Below, piece after piece: positions 1 through 6,170 of a stretch of 19,352 nt of DNA. Position numbers and translations under genes: made by a program. The notes below the pieces were generated by a model. It saw only the letters and a program-made list of their open reading frames with translations. It did not search any database and had not been told where the DNA came from. Origin of the DNA: Planctomycetales bacterium (GTDB taxonomy: Bacteria > Planctomycetota > Phycisphaerae > SM23-33); NCBI GenBank assembly GCA_030642005.1, contig DAOWOP010000035.1, positions 1-19,352 on the forward strand, read 5' to 3'. Position 1 is the first letter of the stretch, and the number at the start of each line of letters is the position of its first letter.

Positions 1-66
1 CGGTTCGATTTTCTCCCATAGTTCATCCGAAACTCGGTACTGATTTTTTCGCTTCTGTTTCTTCAT
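1..66 (-). CDS. IS5-family transposase, N-terminal end only (runs off the window)
   Basis: The minus strand from position 66 reads ATG followed by 22 codons with no stop, ending at the window edge. The translation starts MKKQKRKNQYRVSDELWEKI. The pattern of a basic N-terminus followed by 'YRVSDELWEKIEP' matches the DUF4096-type N-terminus of IS5-family DDE transposases, where a conserved Trp sits in 'lsdeqWeliepll'. A strong AAGGAG ribosome binding site lies 8 bases upstream of the ATG. The catalytic DDE residues are outside the window, so activity cannot be judged. The family call rests on about 12 informative residues plus the IS-like terminus just upstream (67-136). Confidence 0.7.
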   Translation of the reverse strand, partial: MKKQKRKNQYRVSDELWEKIEP

Positions 67-136
67 CCCTGATCTCCTTCCAAGGCTTCCGTGCTCTTGG
101 ATTTATCGGCAAATCAGGGGTTATTAGGATAGGCTC
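1..136 (-). mobile_element. Left/5' end of an IS5-family insertion sequence
   Basis: The block from the transposase start to position 136 looks like the 5' end of an insertion sequence. Read on the minus strand the outermost bases at 136-127 are GAGCCTATCC, which resembles the GAGCCT/GGGCCT terminal inverted repeats of several IS5-family groups. The next bases outward (140-137) read CTAA on the minus strand and fit the YTAR target preferred by IS5-type elements. Only one end is visible, so the inverted repeat and target duplication cannot be confirmed here. The element lies immediately downstream of the LysM gene and transcribes away from it in the same direction. Confidence 0.6.
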
Positions 137-1105
137 TTAGTCGAAAATCCTTCCGTCCGGCAGTGTGGTCCTGGTCGGTGCGCCGGTACCGCCGGCAACA
201 ACTGCCGCCGGAGCGGTTGTGGTCGGTCCGGCATATGCCGATTCAGTTCGCGCCGGAGTAACCGCAGTGCCGGCAGACGGGGCGGGCTTGTCGGGGCACC
301 AGACTTTCTGGCCGGGGCGAAGTTTTCTGGAATCAAGTTTGGGATTGGCTGACTCAATTAATTTCCAGTGCTTTCCCTCGCCATAGGCAGCCTTTGAGAT
401 GTCCCAGAATCCCCTGTCGCCTTTTCTGACGATGTAATATCGTTTTCCGGTGAGCAGATCGACGCTGGTGGTTCCATGCCTCGCCGCTACTACTGCCGCG
501 GCAGACGAGGACGAACCCGCGCGGACAGGTTTCGGCGGGACCTTAATCGTCATGCGGGGTCGAAGGTCTTCGGGTGAAATCCCCGGATTGGCCTTTCGAA
601 GGTGAGGATGCAGGGAGCCGTCGCCCCACAGGTTCTGGGCGATAGTCCAATACGAATCACCATCCTTGACGACGTAGGTTTGCCCCGTGGTAACCGAAGG
701 CCTGACCGCAGTGACAGTACTCTCCGTCGTTTTCCATGATGCCGGCCTCGTCCATTCCGGCTTGGCGGGCACGTCGTCCCACACATCTGCCCCCCCAGCC
801 GGGCGGGCGTCGGCAACTGCGGGCGTCGCCGCATCGCCGGCCGGTCTGGTCGTCGCCGCCGGAGGCGACGTATAGGTTGGGCGGATGAGGGGATCTATGG
901 ATGTCAGTGGCGGGGTTGTCTCCGTTGCGGGAGGATTAAATACAACGCGATTCGTCTCGTCCGTTCCGCCCGTAACATTCGCATCCCCCGTGCCGGGCGT
1001 GGGGCTTTCCGGCGGGCCACCGGAACGGAAAAATACGACCCAAACCACACCTATGCCAATGAGGATAACCGCGATTGCCATACCGACTTTAATGTCCGCT
1101 CGCAT
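137..1105 (-). CDS. Membrane-anchored protein with two LysM domains
   Basis: The 322-residue product has a single N-terminal hydrophobic segment (residues about 7-26, AIAVILIGIGVVWVVFF) that should anchor it in the membrane or act as an uncleaved signal. A Pro/Thr/Ala-rich linker follows (about 28-140). Two LysM-like modules come next, at about 143-191 (YVVKDGDSYWTIAQNLWGDG, ending MTIKVPP) and about 222-271 (YYIVRKGDRGFWDISKAAYG, ending QKVWCPD). LysM modules bind glycan chains of peptidoglycan, so a cell-envelope role is likely; the specific function is unknown. The start is supported by AAAGGAG 8 bases upstream and by the promoter at 1161-1189. The stop codon TAA directly abuts the IS terminus; because it lies in the presumed target site, the C-terminus is probably native rather than truncated. 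Confidence 0.85.
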   Translation of the reverse strand: MRADIKVGMAIAVILIGIGVVWVVFFRSGGPPESPTPGTGDANVTGGTDETNRVVFNPPATETTPPLTSIDPLIRPTYTSPPAATTRPAGDAATPAVADARPAGGADVWDDVPAKPEWTRPASWKTTESTVTAVRPSVTTGQTYVVKDGDSYWTIAQNLWGDGSLHPHLRKANPGISPEDLRPRMTIKVPPKPVRAGSSSSAAAVVAARHGTTSVDLLTGKRYYIVRKGDRGFWDISKAAYGEGKHWKLIESANPKLDSRKLRPGQKVWCPDKPAPSAGTAVTPARTESAYAGPTTTAPAAVVAGGTGAPTRTTLPDGRIFD

Positions 1106-1160
1106 GACTGTTGCTCCTTTCCCATTCCAGGCAGGCCCCCGGCAGCGACTGTACTTTCAG

Positions 1161-1189
1161 ATTATATTTCCCGGTCATCGGTCTGGCAA
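1161..1189 (-). promoter_or_regulatory. Sigma70-type promoter for the LysM gene
   Basis: On the minus strand TTGCCA (1189-1184) is followed after exactly 17 bases by TATAAT (1166-1161). This is a 5/6 match at -35 and a perfect -10. It lies about 55 bases upstream of the LysM start codon and points toward it. Confidence 0.7.
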
Positions 1190-1229
1190 TGAAAATTTTT
1201 TCTAAACTTATTCCTCACACCGACAATGC

Positions 1230-1258
1230 TTGACGCATTGGGAAGCGTTTTATACACT
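1230..1258 (+). promoter_or_regulatory. Sigma70-type promoter for the DUF502-hpf-PTS operon
   Basis: TTGACG (1230-1235) is followed after 17 bases by TACACT (1253-1258). TATACA at 1251-1256 is an alternative -10 with a 15-base spacer. The site lies about 90 bases before the DUF502 start and no other plus-strand gene stands between. With the minus-strand promoter at 1161-1189 it makes a divergent promoter region. Confidence 0.55.
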
Positions 1259-1348
1259 GAATAAGCCGAAGCCTGGGTCGGGCGAACGTCGGTCCAATAG
1301 GGGCTGTTGTGAGCGGTCGAACGAACCCCTGTGAAACAGGAGTCATTG

Positions 1349-2122
1349 GTGGCCGGTAGTTTCAGGAAAGATTTCAGGCGGTTTTTTGTGCGTGGTCTGG
1401 CGGCGGTGCTGCCGACGGTGCTGACCGTAGCCATTCTCGTCTGGCTTTTTACGCTGATACAAAAATACATTGGCAGGCATATCAACACTGCCGCCCAATG
1501 GGTCGTTGTGCAGTATTACTGCGTCCTGGAACATACTCCGCTCACGTGGAAAGGGCCAGAGGATTTCTGGCCTCCAGTAAAAGACACATGGAGCGACTAT
1601 CATCTTGGATTGATCGGTTTCCTGTTGGCCTTTGTAGCGATTTACGTCTTCGGGCGATTCGTGGCGAGTTTCATCGGGCGAGGCGTCTGGGCCACAATCG
1701 AACACACGCTGGGCAGAACGCCGGTTATCAAACGGATTTATCCGAGCGCAAAACAGGTAACTGATTTCCTGCTCACCGAGCGAAAGGCCGAATATTCTCA
1801 TGTAGTGGCTGTGGAGTATCCACGCAAAGGTGTCTGGTCGCTGGGACTGATGACAGGCGACGGAATGCGAGCGGTGAATGAAAAGGTCGATTCGGATATG
1901 CGGACTGTATTTATCCCCTCCTCGCCGACACCCGTTACGGGTTATACAATAATGGTGCGGCGGGACGAGACAATCGACTTACCGTTGAGTATCGACGAGG
2001 CGTTGCGTTTCACCGTCAGCGGCGGGGTGCTTGTTCCCCCGGCCCAGCGGTTGCCGAGCAGCATCAACGTGACCTTTACGCCGGAAACACCGGCTGGAAC
2101 GAAAAATCAAAAAAATGAGTGA
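1349..2122 (+). CDS. DUF502 family membrane protein
   Basis: The 257-residue product has two hydrophobic segments, about residues 16-38 (GLAAVLPTVLTVAILVWLF) and 86-109 (LGLIGFLLAFVAIYVFGRFV). They are followed by the motif TPVIKRIYPSAKQVTDF (124-140) and a soluble C-terminal half containing a 'VFIPSSPTPVTGYTIMV' block. This layout is that of the DUF502 family, whose biochemical role is not established. I chose the GTG at 1349 because AGGAG lies 6 bases upstream. The frame is also open from a GTG at 1331, but that codon has no visible ribosome binding site. It is the first gene of the plus-strand run and ends 39 bases before hpf. Confidence 0.85.
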   Translation: MAGSFRKDFRRFFVRGLAAVLPTVLTVAILVWLFTLIQKYIGRHINTAAQWVVVQYYCVLEHTPLTWKGPEDFWPPVKDTWSDYHLGLIGFLLAFVAIYVFGRFVASFIGRGVWATIEHTLGRTPVIKRIYPSAKQVTDFLLTERKAEYSHVVAVEYPRKGVWSLGLMTGDGMRAVNEKVDSDMRTVFIPSSPTPVTGYTIMVRRDETIDLPLSIDEALRFTVSGGVLVPPAQRLPSSINVTFTPETPAGTKNQKNE

Positions 2123-2161
2123 TTACAGACCTATTGAACCCCAAGGCGGGAGAAATCGACT

Positions 2162-2500
2162 ATGAAAGTATCCGTAGTAGCAAGGCACATTGAACTGACG
2201 GACGCAATGAAAGACTACGCTCGGACAAAGGTGGACGGGCTGCCCCATTTTTATAACGGCTTACAGTCCGCCGACATTACATTCGCCGTGGATGCCGGTG
2301 AGCACGTCGTCGAGATCGTGGCGACCGGAAAACGCAAAAGCGTCTTCGTGGCCCACCATCGAAGCCGGGATATGTACGTCTGCGTGGACCAGTGCATCCA
2401 CAAACTGGAAGAGCAATTGCGCCGTCATAAGGACCGGGTGCGCAACCGCCACGGGCCGACACACGAACAAATTAATGATTCAGTGGCAGAAAGTGAGTAA
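2162..2500 (+). CDS. hpf: Short ribosome hibernation-promoting factor (HPF/RaiA family)
   Basis: The 112-residue protein matches the sigma54-modulation/S30EA fold of HPF/RaiA. It has the N-terminal strand 'KVSVVARHIELTDAMKDYA', a central 'ADITFAVDAGEHVVEIVATG', and the basic C-terminal helix 'KLEEQLRRHKDRVRNRHG'. Proteins of this family bind the 30S subunit at the decoding centre and silence or dimerise ribosomes in slow growth. The length is that of the short form; the C-terminal dimerisation domain of long HPF is absent. GGGAG lies 9 bases before the ATG. The order hpf then ptsN is a recurrent one, known from rpoN-type loci of Proteobacteria, though rpoN is not seen here. Its stop codon overlaps the first unit of the heptamer array that follows. 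Confidence 0.92.
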   Translation: MKVSVVARHIELTDAMKDYARTKVDGLPHFYNGLQSADITFAVDAGEHVVEIVATGKRKSVFVAHHRSRDMYVCVDQCIHKLEEQLRRHKDRVRNRHGPTHEQINDSVAESE

Positions 2501-2603
2501 TTGGTGATTCGTAATTGGTAATTCGTGATTGGTAATTCGTAATTAGTAATTCACGGTTTTGTTACCAATTACGAATTAGGAATTACCAATTACCAATTAC
2601 CAA
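2500..2603. repeat. Inverted pair of heptamer arrays (ATTSGTA / TTACCAA)
   Basis: Eight consecutive 7-bp units run from 2500 to 2555 (ATTGGTG, ATTCGTA, ATTGGTA, ATTCGTG, ATTGGTA, ATTCGTA, ATTAGTA, ATTCACG). After a 6-base spacer, six units of the reverse-complement word follow from 2562 to 2603 (TTACCAA, TTACGAA, TTAGGAA, then TTACCAA three times). The two arms can pair as a long AT-rich hairpin. The array starts on the last base of the hpf stop codon and ends two bases before the GGGAG of ptsN. No T-run follows, so it is not a standard terminator. Confidence 0.85.
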
Positions 2604-2616
2604 ACGGGAGTAGAAG

Positions 2617-3084
2617 ATGAAATTATCGGACATAATCGTTCCTGGCGCTGTAGTTGCCGACCTTGACGCCGCCACGCGCGACGAGGCAATCGAGCGTCTG
2701 CTGTCATTGCTGGTGGACGCCGGGGCCATGTCGGCGCGTACCGTCAAGGAGGCGACCGCGGCGGTGCTGGCAAGAGAAAAACAGGCCACTACCGGCATCG
2801 GCAAGGGTGTCGCCCTGCCTCACGCCAAGATCAAATCAGTCAAGCGCGCCATCGGGGCGATAGGTCGATCCGGTACGGGTATCGAGTTCGGCGCGCTGGA
2901 CTCAAAACCCGTCCATATAGTTATTTTGCTGTTGTCCAACCCTGACAATCCCGACGAACACCTTCAGGCTATGGAAACAATTTTCAAACACGTGCAACGT
3001 GATATTTTCCGGAAATTCCTCCGCCAGAGCGAGACGGCCGAAGCCATTACCGACCTTATCGCCGAAGCGGATGAACTGGCATAA
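2617..3084 (+). CDS. ptsN: PTS EIIA-Ntr-type (PtsN-like) phosphotransfer protein
   Basis: The 155-residue protein is a single EIIA domain of the mannitol/fructose/Ntr class. The phosphorylatable histidine is His69 in 'TGIGKGVALPHAK', and 'VHIVILLLSNPDNPDEHLQAMETI' (about 99-122) is the second signature stretch. The protein would accept phosphate from HPr, encoded next. With no EIIB or EIIC nearby it is more likely a regulatory output than a sugar transporter part. GGGAG lies 6 bases before the ATG. It shares a transcript direction with hpf, ptsH and ptsI. The symbol reflects family and context; a fructose-type EIIA role cannot be excluded from sequence alone. Confidence 0.88.
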   Translation: MKLSDIIVPGAVVADLDAATRDEAIERLLSLLVDAGAMSARTVKEATAAVLAREKQATTGIGKGVALPHAKIKSVKRAIGAIGRSGTGIEFGALDSKPVHIVILLLSNPDNPDEHLQAMETIFKHVQRDIFRKFLRQSETAEAITDLIAEADELA

Positions 3085-3106
3085 GTTGATTACAACAAAA
3101 AAAACA

Positions 3107-3237
3107 GAAAGAGAGCGGGATTTCAGGGATGACGGGATTATAGGGATTTTTTTCTTTTGTTTTTTTATCCCATAATCCTGTAATCCCTGCCTGCCACGCC
3201 ATAGCCTGGCGAAGGCGGGTAATCCTGCTATCTTTCC
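3107..3237. repeat. Palindromic intergenic element with inverted ends
   Basis: The ptsN-ptsH gap holds an element whose left end at 3107 (GAAAGAGAGCGGGATT) is matched in inverted orientation by its right end (AATCCTGCTATCTTTC, ending 3237). Inside the left arm GGGATTTCA, GGGATGAC, GGGATTATA and GGGAT repeat with an 8-9 bp period. After a T-rich stretch (3147-3166) a complementary arm runs from 3167 (ATCCCATAATCCTGTAATCCC). A GC-rich insert lies between the arms and the right end. A copy of the left end with one mismatch in 24 bases is at 19157-19180. The folded RNA could act as an attenuator between ptsN and ptsH, but this is inference. Confidence 0.7.
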
Positions 3238-3260
3238 GTTTTGCAGAGTGACAAAGACGA

Positions 3261-3533
3261 TTGAGCATACAAGAGACAGAAATAACGCTGACCAATATAC
3301 ATGGCCTGCACGCTCGCCCGGCGACACAGTTCGTGCAACTGGCCAATAAGTATGAATCGAAAATTGAGGTCATAAAGAATGATCTCGTGGTTGACGGCAA
3401 GAGCGTTACCTCGATGCTGACGCTCGGGGCTGAAAAGGGAATGTCTCTACGCATCAGGGCCGATGGTCAGGATGCCGACAAAGCCATCAGCAAACTGGTC
3501 GAATTGATTGGATCTAAATTCGGCGAAGAGTAA
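3261..3533 (+). CDS. ptsH: Phosphocarrier protein HPr
   Basis: The 90-residue protein contains the HPr active-site motif GLHARPA with the phosphorylatable His17. The regulatory-serine region is VDGKSVTSMLTLGA, where Ser48 occupies the place of Ser46 of Gram-positive HPr. That leaves open phosphorylation by an HPr kinase. HPr passes phosphate from enzyme I to EIIA proteins. The start is the TTG at 3261: an in-frame TGA lies 10 bases upstream, and no ATG, GTG or TTG occurs between 3261 and the active-site motif. Only a weak ribosome binding site is visible. It is followed directly by ptsI. Confidence 0.93.
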   Translation: MSIQETEITLTNIHGLHARPATQFVQLANKYESKIEVIKNDLVVDGKSVTSMLTLGAEKGMSLRIRADGQDADKAISKLVELIGSKFGEE

Positions 3534-3537
3534 TTTA

Positions 3538-3626
3538 GCAGTCAGCAGTCAGCAATCAGCGGGCAGCAAAAAAGCGGTAAATAAGAATGCTGAATGCTGA
3601 ACGCTGAACGCTGAACGCTGAAGGCT
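3538..3626. repeat. Inverted heptamer arrays (GCAGTCA / GCTGAAC) before ptsI
   Basis: Four 7-bp units occupy 3538-3565 (GCAGTCA twice, GCAATCA, GCGGGCA). After 23 bases, five units of a roughly complementary word occupy 3589-3623 (GCTGAAT, GCTGAAC three times, GCTGAAG), then a partial GCT. The arms can pair as TCAGC with GCTGA. The last unit differs from the others in ending AAG. This creates GAAGG (3620-3624) 6 bases before the ptsI ATG, the only Shine-Dalgarno-like sequence there. Confidence 0.85.
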
Positions 3627-3630
3627 AATT

Positions 3631-5367
3631 ATGAAAATCAAAAAAGGCATTGGAGTTTCACCCGGCGTGGTGATTTGCCAGGCTGTTGTTCTGGATGCGG
3701 AGGAATATCGCATTCCCGAGCGGCATATAAGCGCCGGCCTCGCCGGCGAAGAGATAGACCGCCTCGAAAACGCCCTGGCCGGGTCCCGTGAAGAACTAAT
3801 CGAACTTCGCGACAACACCGCCAAGCGGCTTGGCAAGGAAACGGGAGCGATTTTCGATTTCCACCTGGCGCTGCTGGACGATAAATCCCTGCTGGAAAAA
3901 TTCAGGGGTAAAATCGAACACGAAAGCGTAACGGCTGAGTTCGCCGTCGCTGTCGTTCTGCGCGAATACGCCAGGGAGTTCCTCCAGATGCCGGAGTACC
4001 TGGCCGAGAGGGTCAAGGACGTCTATGACATTGAGAAGCGTATCCTCCGCCGATTAATCGGTCAAAGCCGGGAAGACCTCGGACACCTGACCGAAGATGT
4101 TGTTGTTCTCGCCCATGACATGACGCCCTCGCAGACGGCCAACATGGACCGCGACCACATCATGGGTCTGGCCATCGACGCCGGCGGACGCACCAGCCAT
4201 ACCGCCATCGTCGCCCGCGCTCTCGGTATCCCCGCAGTCGTCGGGCTTAACGATATAACCGTCTCTGTCGATGCCGGAGACATGATAATTATCGACGGCA
4301 ATCGCGGCGTCGTCATCGTCGAGCCGGATGAAGCCACTATCCAGGAGCATCGCCGGTTTCTTCAACGCCAGGTTGAGTTCACCCACGAACTGGACCGCCT
4401 GCGGGACTTACCGGCCATTACAATGGACGGGCATGAAATAACGCTGCTGGGGAATATCGAGTTCCCTTCCGAGGCGACAAACGTCCTGGCAAAGGGTGGA
4501 CTGGGCGTCGGTCTGTACCGAACCGAATTCCTGTATCTGGAAAAGGAGACCGAACCCACCGAAGAGGACCATTACCAGGCATACTGCAAGGTAATCGAGG
4601 TTATGGAGGGCCGCCCCGTGTGCATCCGCACGCTCGACCTGGGCGCCGACAAGTACACACAGGCGCATTCGCTGATACCGGAGCGGAACCCGTTCCTGGG
4701 CCTGCGAAGCATCCGTTTCTGCTTCCAGCATCTACATATATTCAGGACGCAGTTGCGGGCTGTCCTGCGGGCGTCGATGAAGGGCGATGTGTCCATCATG
4801 TTCCCGCTGATCACCACGGTAATGGAACTTCGCCAGGCCAAGATGATCCTGCGCGACGTGATGGAAGACCTGGAAGAGGAAGGCGTCGAGGTTCGCATGG
4901 ACGTGCCCGTAGGGATGATGATGGAGGTTCCCTCGGCGGCGCTTCAGTCCAATCAGTTCGCCCAGGAGGTGGACTTCTTCTCAATCGGAACCAACGACCT
5001 GATCCAGTACACGCTGGCGGTGGACCGCACCAACGAGCGGGTCGCGCCGCTGTTCACGGCGGCTCATCCGGCGGTGCTGCGACTGATAAAGGACATCATC
5101 CGCGCCGGGCAGCGACACGACGTTGGTGTAACTCTCTGCGGCGAGATGGGAGGCGACCCGGAATATATCCTCCTGCTGCTGGGAATGGGTCTGAGAACGC
5201 TCTCGGTAGCGCCGCCTATTATACCCGAACTGAAGAAGGCAATCCGCTCGATTACGATCGAACACGCCCGCCGGGTCGCCCGGCACGTGGCGACGTTCAA
5301 TACCGATAAACAGATAGTCTCCTACCTGCGCGACCAGATCCGCCAGGTAATGCCGGAAGCGTACTGA
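3631..5367 (+). CDS. ptsI: PTS enzyme I (phosphoenolpyruvate-protein phosphotransferase)
   Basis: At 578 residues this is a full-length enzyme I, which moves phosphate from phosphoenolpyruvate to HPr. The HPr-binding/phosphohistidine domain contains GGRTSHTAIVARALGIPAVVG with the active His190. The C-terminal PEP-binding TIM barrel contains LYRTEFLY (Arg297), IRTLDLGADK (Arg333), the FSIGTNDLIQYTLAVDR block (450-466) and LCGEMGGDP with the catalytic Cys503. These positions line up within one or two residues of the E. coli enzyme (His189, Cys502). All catalytic motifs look intact. It begins 97 bases after ptsH, with the heptamer array filling the gap. Confidence 0.96.
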   Translation: MKIKKGIGVSPGVVICQAVVLDAEEYRIPERHISAGLAGEEIDRLENALAGSREELIELRDNTAKRLGKETGAIFDFHLALLDDKSLLEKFRGKIEHESVTAEFAVAVVLREYAREFLQMPEYLAERVKDVYDIEKRILRRLIGQSREDLGHLTEDVVVLAHDMTPSQTANMDRDHIMGLAIDAGGRTSHTAIVARALGIPAVVGLNDITVSVDAGDMIIIDGNRGVVIVEPDEATIQEHRRFLQRQVEFTHELDRLRDLPAITMDGHEITLLGNIEFPSEATNVLAKGGLGVGLYRTEFLYLEKETEPTEEDHYQAYCKVIEVMEGRPVCIRTLDLGADKYTQAHSLIPERNPFLGLRSIRFCFQHLHIFRTQLRAVLRASMKGDVSIMFPLITTVMELRQAKMILRDVMEDLEEEGVEVRMDVPVGMMMEVPSAALQSNQFAQEVDFFSIGTNDLIQYTLAVDRTNERVAPLFTAAHPAVLRLIKDIIRAGQRHDVGVTLCGEMGGDPEYILLLLGMGLRTLSVAPPIIPELKKAIRSITIEHARRVARHVATFNTDKQIVSYLRDQIRQVMPEAY

Positions 5368-5374
5368 AAAGACA

Positions 5375-5402
5375 GGGACTAGGGACTTGGGATTAGGGAC
5401 TA
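5375..5402. repeat. Heptamer array (GGGACTA, four units)
   Basis: Four tandem 7-bp units, GGGACTA, GGGACTT, GGGATTA and GGGACTA, begin 7 bases after the ptsI stop codon. The word differs from those in the neighbouring gaps, but the period is the same. Confidence 0.8.
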
Positions 5403-5435
5403 ATAAAACGGAATACCGTTATGTCCGCCCTGGTG

Positions 5436-5468
5436 AAATCAAAAATCGAAAATCGAAAATCAAAAATG
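5436..5468. repeat. Heptamer array (AAATCRA) giving the DUF2344 start codon
   Basis: Four 7-bp units (AAATCAA, AAATCGA, AAATCGA, AAATCAA) from 5436 to 5463 are followed by AAATG. The ATG in this partial fifth unit (5466) is the likely start codon of the DUF2344 gene. If translation began at 5421 instead, the array would encode a lysine-rich stretch (KSKIENRKSK) that is not part of the conserved domain. Confidence 0.75.
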
Positions 5469-6137
5469 TTATTGGCAATATGGTTCACCGTTGATGGTGA
5501 TTTGCGGTTTCTCTCGCACCGCAACATGATGACGCTGTGCGAACGTGCAGCCGCTCGAGCCGAACTGCCGATAAGGTTTTCTGAAGGCTTCAATCCTCGC
5601 CCGAAACTGTCTCTGCCACTGCCCCGCCCGGTGGGCGTAGCCAGCCGATGTGAACTGTTGATAATCGAATTGGAACAGGACGCCGCCGGCCTGGCGGAAT
5701 CAGACCCTGCCTCGCGGATTGGCAAGCAGTTTCCCGAAGGCATGGAATTGATAAAGGTTGAACCGTTACCGGACAAGCCCAAGGTGAGAATTAAAGCGGT
5801 AACATATGAACTGGCGCTGACCAATACTGAACAAAGGCGTCTGGAGGCTCGCCTGGCATCGCTGAAACAGGCCCGGAAGTGGGAAGTGCCTCGCCGTCGC
5901 AGCGGCACCGACGAAAAACCGCCCCGGGCGGAAAAATCCATGGACATCAAGGGACAGATAAGCAACATCGGCATATCGCCAGGCCGGAAAGAAAAGGGGC
6001 TTCTGTCATTTACGCTTGCGCCCACCGGCTCGGCCGGACCCATCGGGCCGGAACGGGTGCTCAGACTACTGGGCCTGACCGATGTAACCGAAGCCCTCGC
6101 CGAACTAAAAAAAACAGCCTTGGAGTGCGAATTCTAA
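5466..6137 (+). CDS. DUF2344 / TIGR03936 'radical SAM-linked' protein
   Basis: The 223-residue product opens with the family signature 'FTVDGDLRFLSHRNMM' and continues with 'RFSEGFNPRPKLSLPLPRPVGVASRCELL'. Both are hallmarks of the DUF2344 domain, which in many bacteria is fused or adjacent to a B12-binding radical SAM protein. No radical SAM gene is in this window. The conserved neighbour here is the RNase E/G gene that follows, an order seen widely. Function is unknown; a link to RNA or ribosome modification has been inferred from context only. The ATG at 5466 is preferred because the conserved domain begins there. The frame is open from ATG 5421, which would add 15 residues mostly encoded by the heptamer repeat. 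Confidence 0.8.
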   Translation: MLLAIWFTVDGDLRFLSHRNMMTLCERAAARAELPIRFSEGFNPRPKLSLPLPRPVGVASRCELLIIELEQDAAGLAESDPASRIGKQFPEGMELIKVEPLPDKPKVRIKAVTYELALTNTEQRRLEARLASLKQARKWEVPRRRSGTDEKPPRAEKSMDIKGQISNIGISPGRKEKGLLSFTLAPTGSAGPIGPERVLRLLGLTDVTEALAELKKTALECEF

Positions 6138-6170
6138 CGCCTCTGGTACAGAATGAAGGAACGTAAAAGT

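Noticed and set aside
2500..2603. Possible CRISPR-like array
   Set aside because: Units are 7 bp with no spacers and no cas genes are present; it is a tandem heptamer array.
4620..5309. 229-residue plus-strand open frame overlapping ptsI
   Set aside because: It lies wholly inside ptsI in another frame, has Gly/Arg-rich composition typical of a GC-biased shadow, and ptsI has intact catalytic motifs throughout.
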